This document shows positions 25,402 to 32,767 of a stretch of 48,682 nucleotides of DNA, in pieces. The stretch is taken from contig JAILJP010000061.1 of NCBI GenBank assembly GCA_024694625.1, forward strand, positions 1 through 48,682, given 5' to 3'. The notes under the pieces were generated by a model, which was given only the letters and a program-made list of their open reading frames with translations, ran no database searches and had not been told where the DNA came from. Origin of the DNA: Lachnospiraceae bacterium. Its GTDB lineage: Bacteria > Bacillota > Clostridia > Lachnospirales > Lachnospiraceae. Both the position numbers and the translations under genes were made by a program. Numbering within the stretch: position 1 is the first letter of the stretch; each line of letters opens with the position of its first letter.

Positions 25402-26337
25402 ATGGTAAAAATTGATTTGATCACAGGATTTTTAGGATCCGGAAAAACGACATTTATAAAAGAATATGCTTCCTACCTCATTTCAAAAAAGCAAAACATC
25501 GGTATTCTGGAAAATGACTTTGGTGCCGTAAATGTGGATATGATGGCTTTGAAGGAGTTGGAGGGAGAGTACTGCGAGCTGGAAATGGTGGCCGGTGGCT
25601 GTGATGCGGACTGTCACAGAAGACGGTTTAAAACCAAGTTGATTTCTATGGCAATGTTGGGCTATGACCGGATTTTAGTGGAACCCTCCGGTTTGTATGA
25701 TGTGGACGAATTCTTTGATGTCCTTCGGGAGGAGCCTTTAGACAAATGGTACGAAATCGGTTCTGTTATCGCTGTAGTGGACGGCGGTTTGGAAGATCGT
25801 TTGTCTGCAGAAGAAGATGGAATTTTGGCTTCGGAAGTGGCAAATGCCGGTGTGGTAATCTTAAGCAAGATGGATTTGTATGAGCCTTTGGTGGGAGAAA
25901 AAACGCTGGCGCATATTAACCGTGCTTTGGAAGGTGTAAAGTGCAGCCGGAGATTTTCTATGGAGGATGTACTTTACAAAGTAGACACCTACTCAAAAGA
26001 GGAGTTTGCAAAAATAGAACATGCAGGCTACCATCTCAGTGATTATGAGAAAATGTTTGCATCTGTGTTTGAAGCTTTTCAAACCGTATATATAATGGAT
26101 AAAAAATTAAATCGCCATCAGATCGAAGAGGGCACCAAGCAGTTGTTTTTGGGTGAGGCTGCAGGAAAAGGTAGAGTCTTTCGTATCAAAGGATTTTTCT
26201 TTGAGGATGGCTGGTGGGAATTTAATGCCACCAAAGAATGCCAAACCCTAAAAAAAATCACCGATGGACAAGATGTAATCATTGTCATCGGTGAAAATAT
26301 ATTGGAAGAGGATGTACTTACATCTTTCCAATTGTAG
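25402..26337 (+). CDS. CobW/G3E-family GTPase (metal chaperone type)
   Basis: 311 residues. P-loop GFLGSGKTT (9-17), switch motif ENDFGAVNVD (37-46), DxxG-equivalent EPSG and an SKMD specificity motif (NKxD-like) mark a G3E GTPase of COG0523. Family members deliver zinc, cobalt or iron to target proteins and usually carry a GCxCC metal motif. Here the equivalent site reads GGCDADCHRRR (C67, C71), so one cysteine of CxCC is lost and the spacing has changed. A CobW C-terminal domain is present (~225-305). It runs downstream of thiN with a 27-bp gap and its last 20 bp overlap the convergent cyclase gene. Metal partner unknown. Confidence 0.85.
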   Translation: MVKIDLITGFLGSGKTTFIKEYASYLISKKQNIGILENDFGAVNVDMMALKELEGEYCELEMVAGGCDADCHRRRFKTKLISMAMLGYDRILVEPSGLYDVDEFFDVLREEPLDKWYEIGSVIAVVDGGLEDRLSAEEDGILASEVANAGVVILSKMDLYEPLVGEKTLAHINRALEGVKCSRRFSMEDVLYKVDTYSKEEFAKIEHAGYHLSDYEKMFASVFEAFQTVYIMDKKLNRHQIEEGTKQLFLGEAAGKGRVFRIKGFFFEDGWWEFNATKECQTLKKITDGQDVIIVIGENILEEDVLTSFQL

Positions 26338-27394
26338 TTTGATTTTTTCCGTTTCTCTTTGAGGTGTAAAGGGCTTTGTCTGCAACGGCCAATACTTCAT
26401 CAAAGGGAACGGAGCCGTAACTGGTAACCAGTCCTGCGCTGATGGTAAAGTGCTCATCGGTAAAATCGTAGGATTCTTGTTCAAAGAGCTTTCGGAATTC
26501 TTCCATTTGGGCACGGTGTTTTGTAATGTCTTCGTCTAAGAATAAGAATAAAAATTCTTCTCCGCCGAATCTGGCTACAATCACTCGCTTTGTATCAAGC
26601 TTTTGACTAACGGTATAAATCCGTCGCAACACTTCGTCTCCGTTTTCGTGACCGTAGGTATCGTTTACGTGTTTAAAGTTGTCAATGTCAGTCATTGCAA
26701 TAGAGATGGGACGATGCAGGCTTAAGTCTTTGAACATCTTTACTAAGTAGTTATCAATGTAATAACGGGAGTATAACTTGGTTAATACATCATGTTTTAA
26801 ACGCTCTTCGTAGGCCCGTTGCTTTTCGTCACTTTCTTCGATTAAATTTTCTGCATTATTAAAAAAGTTGTAGATAATATTGGAAGCGTGGTAAATCAGG
26901 AAAAACAGAGCGATCGTTATAATTCCACATTCAATAAAAAACTCATCGTTGGGCTGTTCGTAGATTTCCAATCCACATCCTATAATAGTAGAAATGCAGG
27001 AAATAAGTAGCAGTACTCTTTGAATGTGATGATTCTGAAATACAACAGAAAAGAATATTCCAAAGCAGGGGGCTAACCATACTACCACAAAGTAGCCGTG
27101 GAAAATACCAATAATACTGCCCATACAGGTCAGTCCCACTGAGCAAATCCAGTTGGAAAAGTTTTCCGAATATCCGTAGGAAGTATTTATGATGTTACAC
27201 ACAATAAATATGATTCCGTTAATGATAAACGGAGTAACGACTCTTACAAAAAAGTAAATCCTAGAAGAGTATAGGAAATTGTCGGTGTATAAAAAGAATA
27301 AAAAGAATATGAAATCAAAAATTCCGCACAGCACCCAGCCATATAACATGAAATCCACCATGAGTGCACGCATCTTCTTTACGTTTAGCTTCAT
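26318..27394 (-). CDS. Membrane-bound GGDEF diguanylate cyclase
   Basis: 358 residues. About six membrane helices occupy residues ~12-175. A short coiled stretch (~178-195) then leads to a GGDEF domain (~195-355). The active-site loop reads GGEEF and the Mg/GTP motif TDIDNFKHVNDTYGH is intact, so c-di-GMP synthesis is likely. No RxxD inhibition site is visible in the five or so residues before the loop. The membrane part has no named sensor domain. GAGGGGAA precedes the ATG. The gene is alone in its direction, converges on and overlaps the CobW gene by 20 bp, and has no obvious terminator between the two. Confidence 0.9.
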   Translation of the reverse strand: MKLNVKKMRALMVDFMLYGWVLCGIFDFIFFLFFLYTDNFLYSSRIYFFVRVVTPFIINGIIFIVCNIINTSYGYSENFSNWICSVGLTCMGSIIGIFHGYFVVVWLAPCFGIFFSVVFQNHHIQRVLLLISCISTIIGCGLEIYEQPNDEFFIECGIITIALFFLIYHASNIIYNFFNNAENLIEESDEKQRAYEERLKHDVLTKLYSRYYIDNYLVKMFKDLSLHRPISIAMTDIDNFKHVNDTYGHENGDEVLRRIYTVSQKLDTKRVIVARFGGEEFLFLFLDEDITKHRAQMEEFRKLFEQESYDFTDEHFTISAGLVTSYGSVPFDEVLAVADKALYTSKRNGKNQTTIGKM

Positions 27395-27879
27395 TATAGT
27401 ATGTTCCCCTCAATGCACGAATAAATACAATACATGTATTCCTTATATGACATTAGTTTATCATAATACCGGTGGCATGAAAACATGGTATGGGGAACAA
27501 ATGAGCAAAAATGAAAGAAAAATGATTGAAAATGAATAAAAAATTGCGAAAAAAATATAAAAAGAAAGCCGGTTATAAATAACCAGCTTTCAGGGGAGAG
27601 TGATATGAAAAATTTCATAGCTCAAAAGGTTTCTGCACAAAAACCTTTAGAGCAAAAGTATAATATCACAAAATCTTTTGAAATGCTCGCTTTTTTTGTA
27701 TTTTGATGTTTTTTGCAAGGTTTTTATATCCTCAGAGCTTAGTATTGCAATAATTCATACAAACATGATAAAAATATATAGATTTTTGTTTACTTTTTTT
27801 CTTTTCTATTATCATAGTAGAGTGATGTCAGAGCGAAAAATATAGGAAAAATCAAAAAATATTTCAAAATGTGAAAAAA
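27395..27879. other. Intergenic stretch with a hairpin and a possible 33-codon ORF
   Basis: This AT-rich region between the divergent GGDEF and microprotein genes holds a stem-loop at 27566-27593 (GAAAGC and GGTTAT arms, one mismatch). It also holds a short ORF at 27605-27706 starting MKNFIAQKVSAQ and ending LAFFVF, preceded by GGGGAGAG. An AAAGGTTT/AAACCTTT pair lies inside that ORF. The ORF has a good ribosome site but no family signature, and its reality is uncertain. An sRNA or leader peptide is equally possible. Nothing else is recognisable up to 27879. Confidence 0.3.
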
Positions 27880-27917
27880 CTGTGTCCTTTCTGTGTCCTT
27901 TAGAATGTTACTATAAT
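27880..27917 (+). promoter_or_regulatory. Promoter with 11-bp tandem direct repeat (response-regulator type)
   Basis: TATAAT (27912-27917) is preceded by two exact, adjacent copies of CTGTGTCCTTT (27880-27890 and 27891-27901). No consensus -35 box is found; the repeats occupy that place. Direct repeats spaced 11 bp, one helical turn, are the usual binding pattern of OmpR/PhoB-family response regulators, so activator-dependent transcription is inferred. Confidence 0.6.
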
Positions 27918-27939
27918 TACACATTACGGGGGACGTGAT

Positions 27940-28116
27940 ATGGGCGGTGAATTCTTTTTACTTCAACTAATTGCACATTTCTTGGTTGTAGGAAGTACAA
28001 ACGTGTTTGCAATCAGCGTTAAAGCACTAGGCGTTGTTGCTGTTTTGGGTCTTCTTATCACCGAAGTTGAAAGTAGAAAGGATTCGACTAATCGCCAAAA
28101 TCGGGACGAGTTTTAA
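27940..28116 (+). CDS. 58-residue predicted membrane microprotein
   Basis: An ATG at 27940 behind GGGGGA opens a 58-codon frame closed by TAA at 28116. A promoter stands directly upstream and a strong terminator starts 10 bp downstream, so this is a complete one-gene transcription unit. The protein has hydrophobic segments at ~5-24 (FFLLQLIAHFLVVGS) and ~29-41 (ALGVVAVLGLLI). A short, strongly charged hydrophilic tail ends RQNRDEF. No Cys is present, which argues against an AgrD-type thiolactone precursor. No homologue is recognised; a regulatory or toxin-like small membrane protein is possible. Confidence 0.65.
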   Translation: MGGEFFLLQLIAHFLVVGSTNVFAISVKALGVVAVLGLLITEVESRKDSTNRQNRDEF

Positions 28117-28125
28117 TTATATAAC

Positions 28126-28157
28126 AAAAAGCAGAGCAATAGGCTCTGCTTTTTTTG
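28126..28157. terminator. Bidirectional intrinsic terminator
   Basis: GCAGAGC (28131-28137) pairs with GCTCTGC (28143-28149) over a 5-nt loop, flanked by A's and T's. It serves the microprotein gene and the convergent DUF4364 gene. Confidence 0.92.
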
Positions 28158-28181
28158 TCAGTCTTAACTCTTAAAAATCTT

Positions 28182-28694
28182 TTACATTAAGTTTTCCATC
28201 ATAATGGCATACACATCTTCATAGTGCTGTTTCCAGTTCATACAAATTGCTTCTGCCTGTGGCTCTGTCATTACATGAAAGGTGAAGTCCATAACATTTC
28301 GGTCGCTTTCTGACATTCGTAAGTGAACATAGTATCCGCCAGATACAGAAGGGTAGTAATCAGAGGTTACGGAGTTTTCTTTTTTCATTTCCAAACCGTT
28401 TTGGCGGAAAAAGGTAGTAATTTCTTCCTCGATAGCATCGGTGATTCGTTCCCGAAACAAATCCAAGGTATTTAAACCTTCCTGTGTAATGGTATATTGG
28501 CTTTCATTTGCCCCTTGATCCATATTTACCATTTTCGTATCCACCAAATCATTTAAAATCTGCTGGATAGAAAAGTAGTCCGTATAGTTCCCTTCAATAA
28601 AAAAGCCGGTAATCTGTTTGTTGCTTAAGGGAAAATCTGCTTTTGATAAAAGGTCTAAGGCTGTAATTTTATAAATAATGTTTGATTCTGACAT
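28182..28694 (-). CDS. DUF4364 family protein
   Basis: 170 residues. The N-terminal ~75 residues look like a winged helix (LLSKADFPLSNKQITGFFI ... ILNDLVDTKMV ... YTITQEGLNTL). A mixed domain follows, with GGYYVHLRMSES and a C-terminal helix. This matches the DUF4364 family, widespread in Clostridia and of unknown function; transcriptional regulation is suggested by the fold. Its ATG shares one base with the stop of the malic enzyme gene, so the two are translationally coupled. That pairing makes a link with central carbon metabolism worth testing. Confidence 0.8.
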   Translation of the reverse strand: MSESNIIYKITALDLLSKADFPLSNKQITGFFIEGNYTDYFSIQQILNDLVDTKMVNMDQGANESQYTITQEGLNTLDLFRERITDAIEEEITTFFRQNGLEMKKENSVTSDYYPSVSGGYYVHLRMSESDRNVMDFTFHVMTEPQAEAICMNWKQHYEDVYAIMMENLM

Positions 28695-29842
28695 TAGATG
28701 AGTTCCTTTACTGCATCGGCCACAACTCTGGCTACCCGAGGATCAAAGGCTTCCGGCATAATGAAGTCTTCGTTTAATTCTTCATCAGAAACCAAAGAAG
28801 CAATGGCTTCGGCTGCGGCTAATTTCATTTCTTCGGTAATTTGTTTTGCTCTTCCTTCCAAAGCACCCTTGAAAATACCGGGGAAGGCTACAACGTTATT
28901 AATCTGGTTGGGGAAGTCACTTCTTCCTGTACCTACGATTCTTGCACCGGCTTTTTTCGCTACATCAGGCATAATCTCAGGAGTGGGATTTGCCATTGCA
29001 AAAATAATGGGATCGCTATTCATGGAGCGAACCATTTCTTCGGTAACGGAGTTGGGTGCTGATACACCAATAAAAATATCTGCTCCTTTTAAAGCGTCTG
29101 CAAGACTTCCGGAAATGTCATCCAAGTTGGTGACTTTTAACATTTCCTTTTTCATATCATTTAAATTATCTCTGGAAGAGGAAATAATACCGGTACGGTC
29201 ACAAAGGATGGCATGTTTGAATCCGTAGCGAAGCAAAAGCTTGGTAATGGCAATTCCGGCAGCACCGGCACCGTTTACCACGATACGGCAGTCTTCCTTT
29301 TTCTTTCCGGTAATTCGCAAACTATTAATAACAGCGGATAACACAACGATGGCTGTTCCGTGCTGATCATCATGAAAAACGGGAATGTTTAAAGTTTCTT
29401 TTAAACGTTCTTCGATTTCAAAGCAACGGGGAGCGGAGATATCTTCCAAATTGATACCGCCGAAGGTGGGAGCAAGAGCAGTTACGATGTTTACAATTTC
29501 ATCTGTGTCTTGGGTGTCCAAACAAATGGGAAAAGCGTTGACATCGCCGAACTCTTTGAATAACACACATTTTCCTTCCATAACCGGCATAGCGGCTTCC
29601 GGTCCGATGTTTCCAAGCCCCAATACTGCACTACCGTCACTGACTACGGCAATGGTATTCGCTTTCAAAGTGTATTTGTAGGCAGCTTCTTTATCCTCGG
29701 CAATGATTCGGCAGGGGGCTGCAACACCGGGAGTGTAGGCGAGTGCCAAATCTTCTCTGGTTTTTACCTGGGATTTTGCTGTGGTTGTAATCTTTCCATT
29801 CCATTCTTCGTGAAGTTGAATGGCTCTTTCATCGTTGGTCAT
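28694..29842 (-). CDS. Malic enzyme (NAD(P)-dependent, short bacterial form)
   Basis: 382 residues, the short form without a phosphotransacetylase extension. Visible motifs: AYTPGVAAPC with the catalytic Tyr near 31, KANTIAVVSDGSAVLGLGNIGPEAAMPVMEGK with the catalytic Lys, FHDDQHGTAIV with metal-binding Asp, and the dinucleotide fold VVNGAGAAGIAI (~190). It decarboxylates malate to pyruvate in the cytoplasm, yielding NAD(P)H. Coenzyme preference is not clear from the sequence. An AGGAGGA site precedes the ATG; DUF4364 follows directly. Confidence 0.93.
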   Translation of the reverse strand: MTNDERAIQLHEEWNGKITTTAKSQVKTREDLALAYTPGVAAPCRIIAEDKEAAYKYTLKANTIAVVSDGSAVLGLGNIGPEAAMPVMEGKCVLFKEFGDVNAFPICLDTQDTDEIVNIVTALAPTFGGINLEDISAPRCFEIEERLKETLNIPVFHDDQHGTAIVVLSAVINSLRITGKKKEDCRIVVNGAGAAGIAITKLLLRYGFKHAILCDRTGIISSSRDNLNDMKKEMLKVTNLDDISGSLADALKGADIFIGVSAPNSVTEEMVRSMNSDPIIFAMANPTPEIMPDVAKKAGARIVGTGRSDFPNQINNVVAFPGIFKGALEGRAKQITEEMKLAAAEAIASLVSDEELNEDFIMPEAFDPRVARVVADAVKELI

Positions 29843-29904
29843 TGTATTTCCTCCTATTATATATGTTTATTAGCAAAAGGTATCATAACAAACTTAAAAA
29901 ACCC

Positions 29905-29934
29905 TTGCAAGGAAAAGACCTTTCGGGGTATAAT
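29905..29934 (+). promoter_or_regulatory. Predicted promoter of rho
   Basis: TTGCAA (29905-29910), an 18-bp spacer and a consensus TATAAT (29929-29934). About 80 bp of leader follow, with no strong hairpin. Confidence 0.7.
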
Positions 29935-30017
29935 TTCCAATATATAAAAGGTCATTGTCGATTCTGACATTATTCCACGATTGACGAAGTAATTATTTCT
30001 AAATAAGGAGAAGTTAT

Positions 30018-31466
30018 ATGCGTGAAAAATACGAAACTTTATCTGCAGCCGTTTTAAAAGATTTATGTAAGCACAGAGGTATTAAAGGTGTTTCTAAATT
30101 AAAAAAAGAAGAATTAATCGAGGCAATGCTTCGTCAGGATGAGATTGATGCGAAGCAAAAAGAAAAGGAAAAAGAAAAGGAAAAAGAGAAGGAAAAAAAG
30201 GAAGAGCCTAAAAAGGTCGTGAAAAAAGTGGTTCGCTCCGTTCCGAAAAAGCCTTCGGAAAAGCATGTGACAAAGGCCGTACATTCACAGCCTAAGACGG
30301 AGGAAGCACCTGGAGAAAAAGAAGAAGTTCCTCATTATGAAGATGAAAAGTCCTGCAGCGGTATTTTGGAAGTCCTTGCAGAGGGATACGGATTTATTCG
30401 TTGCGAAAATTATATGCCCGGTGAAAATGACGTTTATGTGTCTCCTTCACAGATTCGTCGTTTCAATTTAAAAACCGGAGATATTATTACAGGAAGAACC
30501 AGAAAGAACAATCCTACAGACAAATACGGTGCGCTTTTATATATGAATGATGTTAACGGATATGGAACAGAAGCTACACAAAAGCGTCCGAATTTTGAGG
30601 ATTTGACTCCGGTTTTCCCCAATCAGAGAATTAAGTTGGAACGTCCCGGAAGTTCCGTTGCCATGAGACTTGTGGATTTAATTTCTCCCATTGGTAAGGG
30701 ACAAAGAGGTATGATTGTTTCTCAGCCTAAGGCAGGAAAGACTACTCTTTTGAAACAGATTGCAAAGTCCATCACTACGACCAATCCGGACATGCATTTG
30801 ATTATTTTATTAATTGATGAGCGTCCTGAGGAAGTTACAGATATGAAGGAAGCCATCGAAGGTAAAAAGGTAGAAGTTATTTATTCCACCTTCGATGAAA
30901 AGCCGGAACATCACAAACGTGTATCCGAAATGGTAATTGAGCGTGCCAGAAGATTGGTAGAGCATGGAGAAGACGTAGTGATTTTATTGGATTCCATTAC
31001 TCGATTGGCCAGAGCTTACAACCTTACGGTACAGCCCAGTGGTCGTACCTTATCCGGTGGTTTGGATCCTGCGGCACTCCATATGCCCAAGCGTTTCTTT
31101 GGTGCAGCACGAAATATGAGAGAAGGCGGTTCCTTAACTATCCTTGCTACAGCTTTGGTGGAAACAGGTAGTAAGATGGATGATGTGGTATTCGAGGAAT
31201 TCAAGGGTACCGGTAACATGGAACTGGTTTTAGATCGAAAACTATCCGAAAAGAGGGTGTTCCCCGCCATCGATTTGGCGAAGTCCAGCACCAGAAGAGA
31301 AGATCTCCTTTTAACCAAGCCGGAATTGGAGGCTATGGATATTATCCGAAAGGCTTTAAACGGCATGCGAAAAGATGAGGCAGTAGAAAATATTATTAAT
31401 ATGTTCACACATACGAAAAACAACAGTGAAGTAGTAGATTTGATTCTTAGAAGACGTATGATTTAG
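30018..31466 (+). CDS. rho: Transcription termination factor Rho
   Basis: 482 residues. An N-terminal Rho_N helical domain (~1-42, LSAAVLKDLCKHRGI) is followed by a charged, low-complexity insert (~45-105, alternating Lys-Glu, then Lys/Pro). Next come the cold-shock-like RNA-binding domain (GILEVLAEGYGFIR ... NDVYVSPSQIRRF, ~113-155) and the hexameric ATPase core with Walker A SQPKAGKTTLL (~235-245), Walker B VVILLDSITRLARAY, and Q- and R-loop regions. The insert is typical of variable N-terminal insertions in Clostridia and Bacteroidota Rho. It is the RNA-dependent helicase that ends transcription. The gene has its own promoter, and rpmE follows. Confidence 0.97.
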   Translation: MREKYETLSAAVLKDLCKHRGIKGVSKLKKEELIEAMLRQDEIDAKQKEKEKEKEKEKEKKEEPKKVVKKVVRSVPKKPSEKHVTKAVHSQPKTEEAPGEKEEVPHYEDEKSCSGILEVLAEGYGFIRCENYMPGENDVYVSPSQIRRFNLKTGDIITGRTRKNNPTDKYGALLYMNDVNGYGTEATQKRPNFEDLTPVFPNQRIKLERPGSSVAMRLVDLISPIGKGQRGMIVSQPKAGKTTLLKQIAKSITTTNPDMHLIILLIDERPEEVTDMKEAIEGKKVEVIYSTFDEKPEHHKRVSEMVIERARRLVEHGEDVVILLDSITRLARAYNLTVQPSGRTLSGGLDPAALHMPKRFFGAARNMREGGSLTILATALVETGSKMDDVVFEEFKGTGNMELVLDRKLSEKRVFPAIDLAKSSTRREDLLLTKPELEAMDIIRKALNGMRKDEAVENIINMFTHTKNNSEVVDLILRRRMI

Positions 31467-31469
31467 GAC

Positions 31470-31498
31470 TTGCATCATTGCAGTTTCTATGTTATTAT
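31470..31498 (+). promoter_or_regulatory. Predicted promoter of rpmE
   Basis: TTGCAT (31470-31475), a 17-bp spacer and TATTAT (31493-31498), directly after the rho stop. Confidence 0.6.
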
Positions 31499-31504
31499 AT
31501 ACAC

Positions 31505-31542
31505 GCTGTTTTTCGGGATGAATAGCAATGCGAGATTCGCAT
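31505..31542 (+). promoter_or_regulatory. Two-hairpin leader of rpmE (candidate L31 autoregulatory element)
   Basis: Two stems follow one another at the predicted transcript start: GCTGTT (31505-31510) with AATAGC (31521-31526), one G-U pair, and ATGCGA (31528-31533) with TCGCAT (31537-31542). Ribosomal-protein leaders upstream of rpmE have been described in Firmicutes, but I cannot confirm that this is that class. Confidence 0.5.
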
Positions 31543-31576
31543 ATACATATAAATTAGTTTTAGTGAGGTGAAAATC

Positions 31577-31777
31577 ATGAGACAGGGTATCCATCCGGAT
31601 TATTATCAGGCAACCGTTACCTGCAACTGCGGAAACACATTTGTTACCGGTTCTACAAAGGAAAGCATCCACGTAGAAATTTGTTCTAAATGTCATCCGT
31701 TCTACACAGGCCAGCAGAAAGCTGCTCAGGCTCGTGGACGTATCGACAAGTTCAACAAGAAATACGGTATTTCGTAG
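31577..31777 (+). CDS. rpmE: 50S ribosomal protein L31
   Basis: 66 residues from the ATG at 31577; the GTG at 31568 is within the ribosome site and is rejected. The cysteines C16, C18, C36 and C39 (CNC ... CSKC) make this the zinc-binding C+ form, rather than the zinc-independent paralogue used in zinc starvation. The typical start [16 protein letters not shown] and the HPFYTG motif are present. The order rho-rpmE-DUF1385-prmC-prfA is conserved in Clostridia. Confidence 0.97.
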   Translation: MRQGIHPDYYQATVTCNCGNTFVTGSTKESIHVEICSKCHPFYTGQQKAAQARGRIDKFNKKYGIS

Positions 31778-31799
31778 AAGGTTTTACTTTAAGAAATGG

Positions 31800-31833
31800 A
31801 AGGTTGAGGTTTTTTGGAATCTCAACCTTTTTT
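31800..31833 (+). terminator. Intrinsic terminator after rpmE
   Basis: AAGGTTGAG (31800-31808) pairs with CTCAACCTT (31821-31829), followed by a T run. It lies 17 bp ahead of the DUF1385 start, so the genes beyond need read-through or another promoter. Confidence 0.8.
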
Positions 31834-31849
31834 CATACATTGGAGGATT

Positions 31850-32767
31850 ATGAGTTACTCGGGTATTGGCGGACAAGCTGTTATGGAAGGCGTTATGATG
31901 CGAAACGGCAAGGATTATGCCGTGGCAGTACGCCTGACAGACGGAAGCATCCATGTAGATAAAAAACAAATGAAAAGCGACGGAGAAAAGGTAAATAAGA
32001 TTCCCATTGTTCGAGGAATCTACTCCTTTGTAAACTCCCTGGTAGTGGGGCTTGGTTCTTTGATGAATTCCGCTTCTTATTTTGAAGATGAGGAAGAAGA
32101 AAAGAAGCCTTTGACACCGGAGGAAGAGGAGGCTGTCCGTCGAAAAGAAAAACTGGAAATGGGGGCAACTTTGGCACTTTCTTTTGTCCTTGCCATGGTG
32201 TTATTTATGGTTTTGCCCTTTTATGCTTCAAAATTATTTGGATTGATCATTCCCTCTGACCGGATTTTAGCGGTAATTGAAGGTGTGATTCGCGTGATTA
32301 TTTTTTTGCTCTATATTTACATAATCGGAAAGACCGAAGATATTCATCGTGTCTTTATGTATCATGGTGCGGAGCATAAGTGCATTAACTGCATTGAACA
32401 TGGTATGGAGTTAAACGTGGAAAACGTAAAAAAGGCGTCCAGATTCCATAAGCGCTGCGGCACCAGTTTTATTTTCATTGTATTGATTATCAGTATTTTT
32501 GTATTTATGTTTATTCACTCTGATGTTCGTTTGATACAGTTATTATTACGTATTGTATTCATACCTTTGATTGCCGGAGTTTCTTATGAATTTATCCGAT
32601 TGGCAGGTCGTAGCGAAAATGCTTTGGTGAATCTGTTGAGTAAGCCGGGATTGTTTTTGCAACGATTGACAACGGCAGAGCCGGACGAGAGTATGATTGA
32701 GGTGGGAATCGCCTCTGTGGAATCCGTCTTTGATTGGAAAGCTTATTTGGCTAAGGAGCAGTCATGA
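31850..32767 (+). CDS. DUF1385 (YqhQ-like) membrane protein
   Basis: 305 residues from the ATG at 31850 behind GGAGG; a longer TTG start at 31814 lies inside the terminator and is rejected. The N-terminal conserved motif IGGQAVMEGVMMR is the hallmark of DUF1385. It is followed by a charged loop, two membrane helices (~104-130 and ~143-168), the conserved FMYHGAEHKCINCIEHG motif with His and Cys residues, and two more hydrophobic segments (~211-250). Family function is unknown; the conserved His/Cys cluster suggests metal binding. It overlaps prmC by 4 bp, as commonly seen in Clostridia. Confidence 0.9.
   Translation: MSYSGIGGQAVMEGVMMRNGKDYAVAVRLTDGSIHVDKKQMKSDGEKVNKIPIVRGIYSFVNSLVVGLGSLMNSASYFEDEEEEKKPLTPEEEEAVRRKEKLEMGATLALSFVLAMVLFMVLPFYASKLFGLIIPSDRILAVIEGVIRVIIFLLYIYIIGKTEDIHRVFMYHGAEHKCINCIEHGMELNVENVKKASRFHKRCGTSFIFIVLIISIFVFMFIHSDVRLIQLLLRIVFIPLIAGVSYEFIRLAGRSENALVNLLSKPGLFLQRLTTAEPDESMIEVGIASVESVFDWKAYLAKEQS

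Noticed and set aside
27279-27539. 86-codon plus-strand ORF over the start of the GGDEF gene
   Set aside because: It is antisense to the gene's start and ribosome site and shows no coding features.
27650-27697. Terminator-like GAGC/GCTC hairpin before a T run
   Set aside because: The stem needs a 5-nt bulge and a long loop, so it is too weak to call.
27940-28116. Microprotein as an AgrD-type autoinducer precursor
   Set aside because: No Cys or Ser in a suitable core position and no AgrB-like peptidase or histidine kinase next to it.
28698-29228. 176-codon ORF antisense to the malic enzyme gene
   Set aside because: It is the shadow of a fully conserved gene; composition is Ser/Ala/Ile-rich as expected from antisense codons, and no ribosome site is seen.
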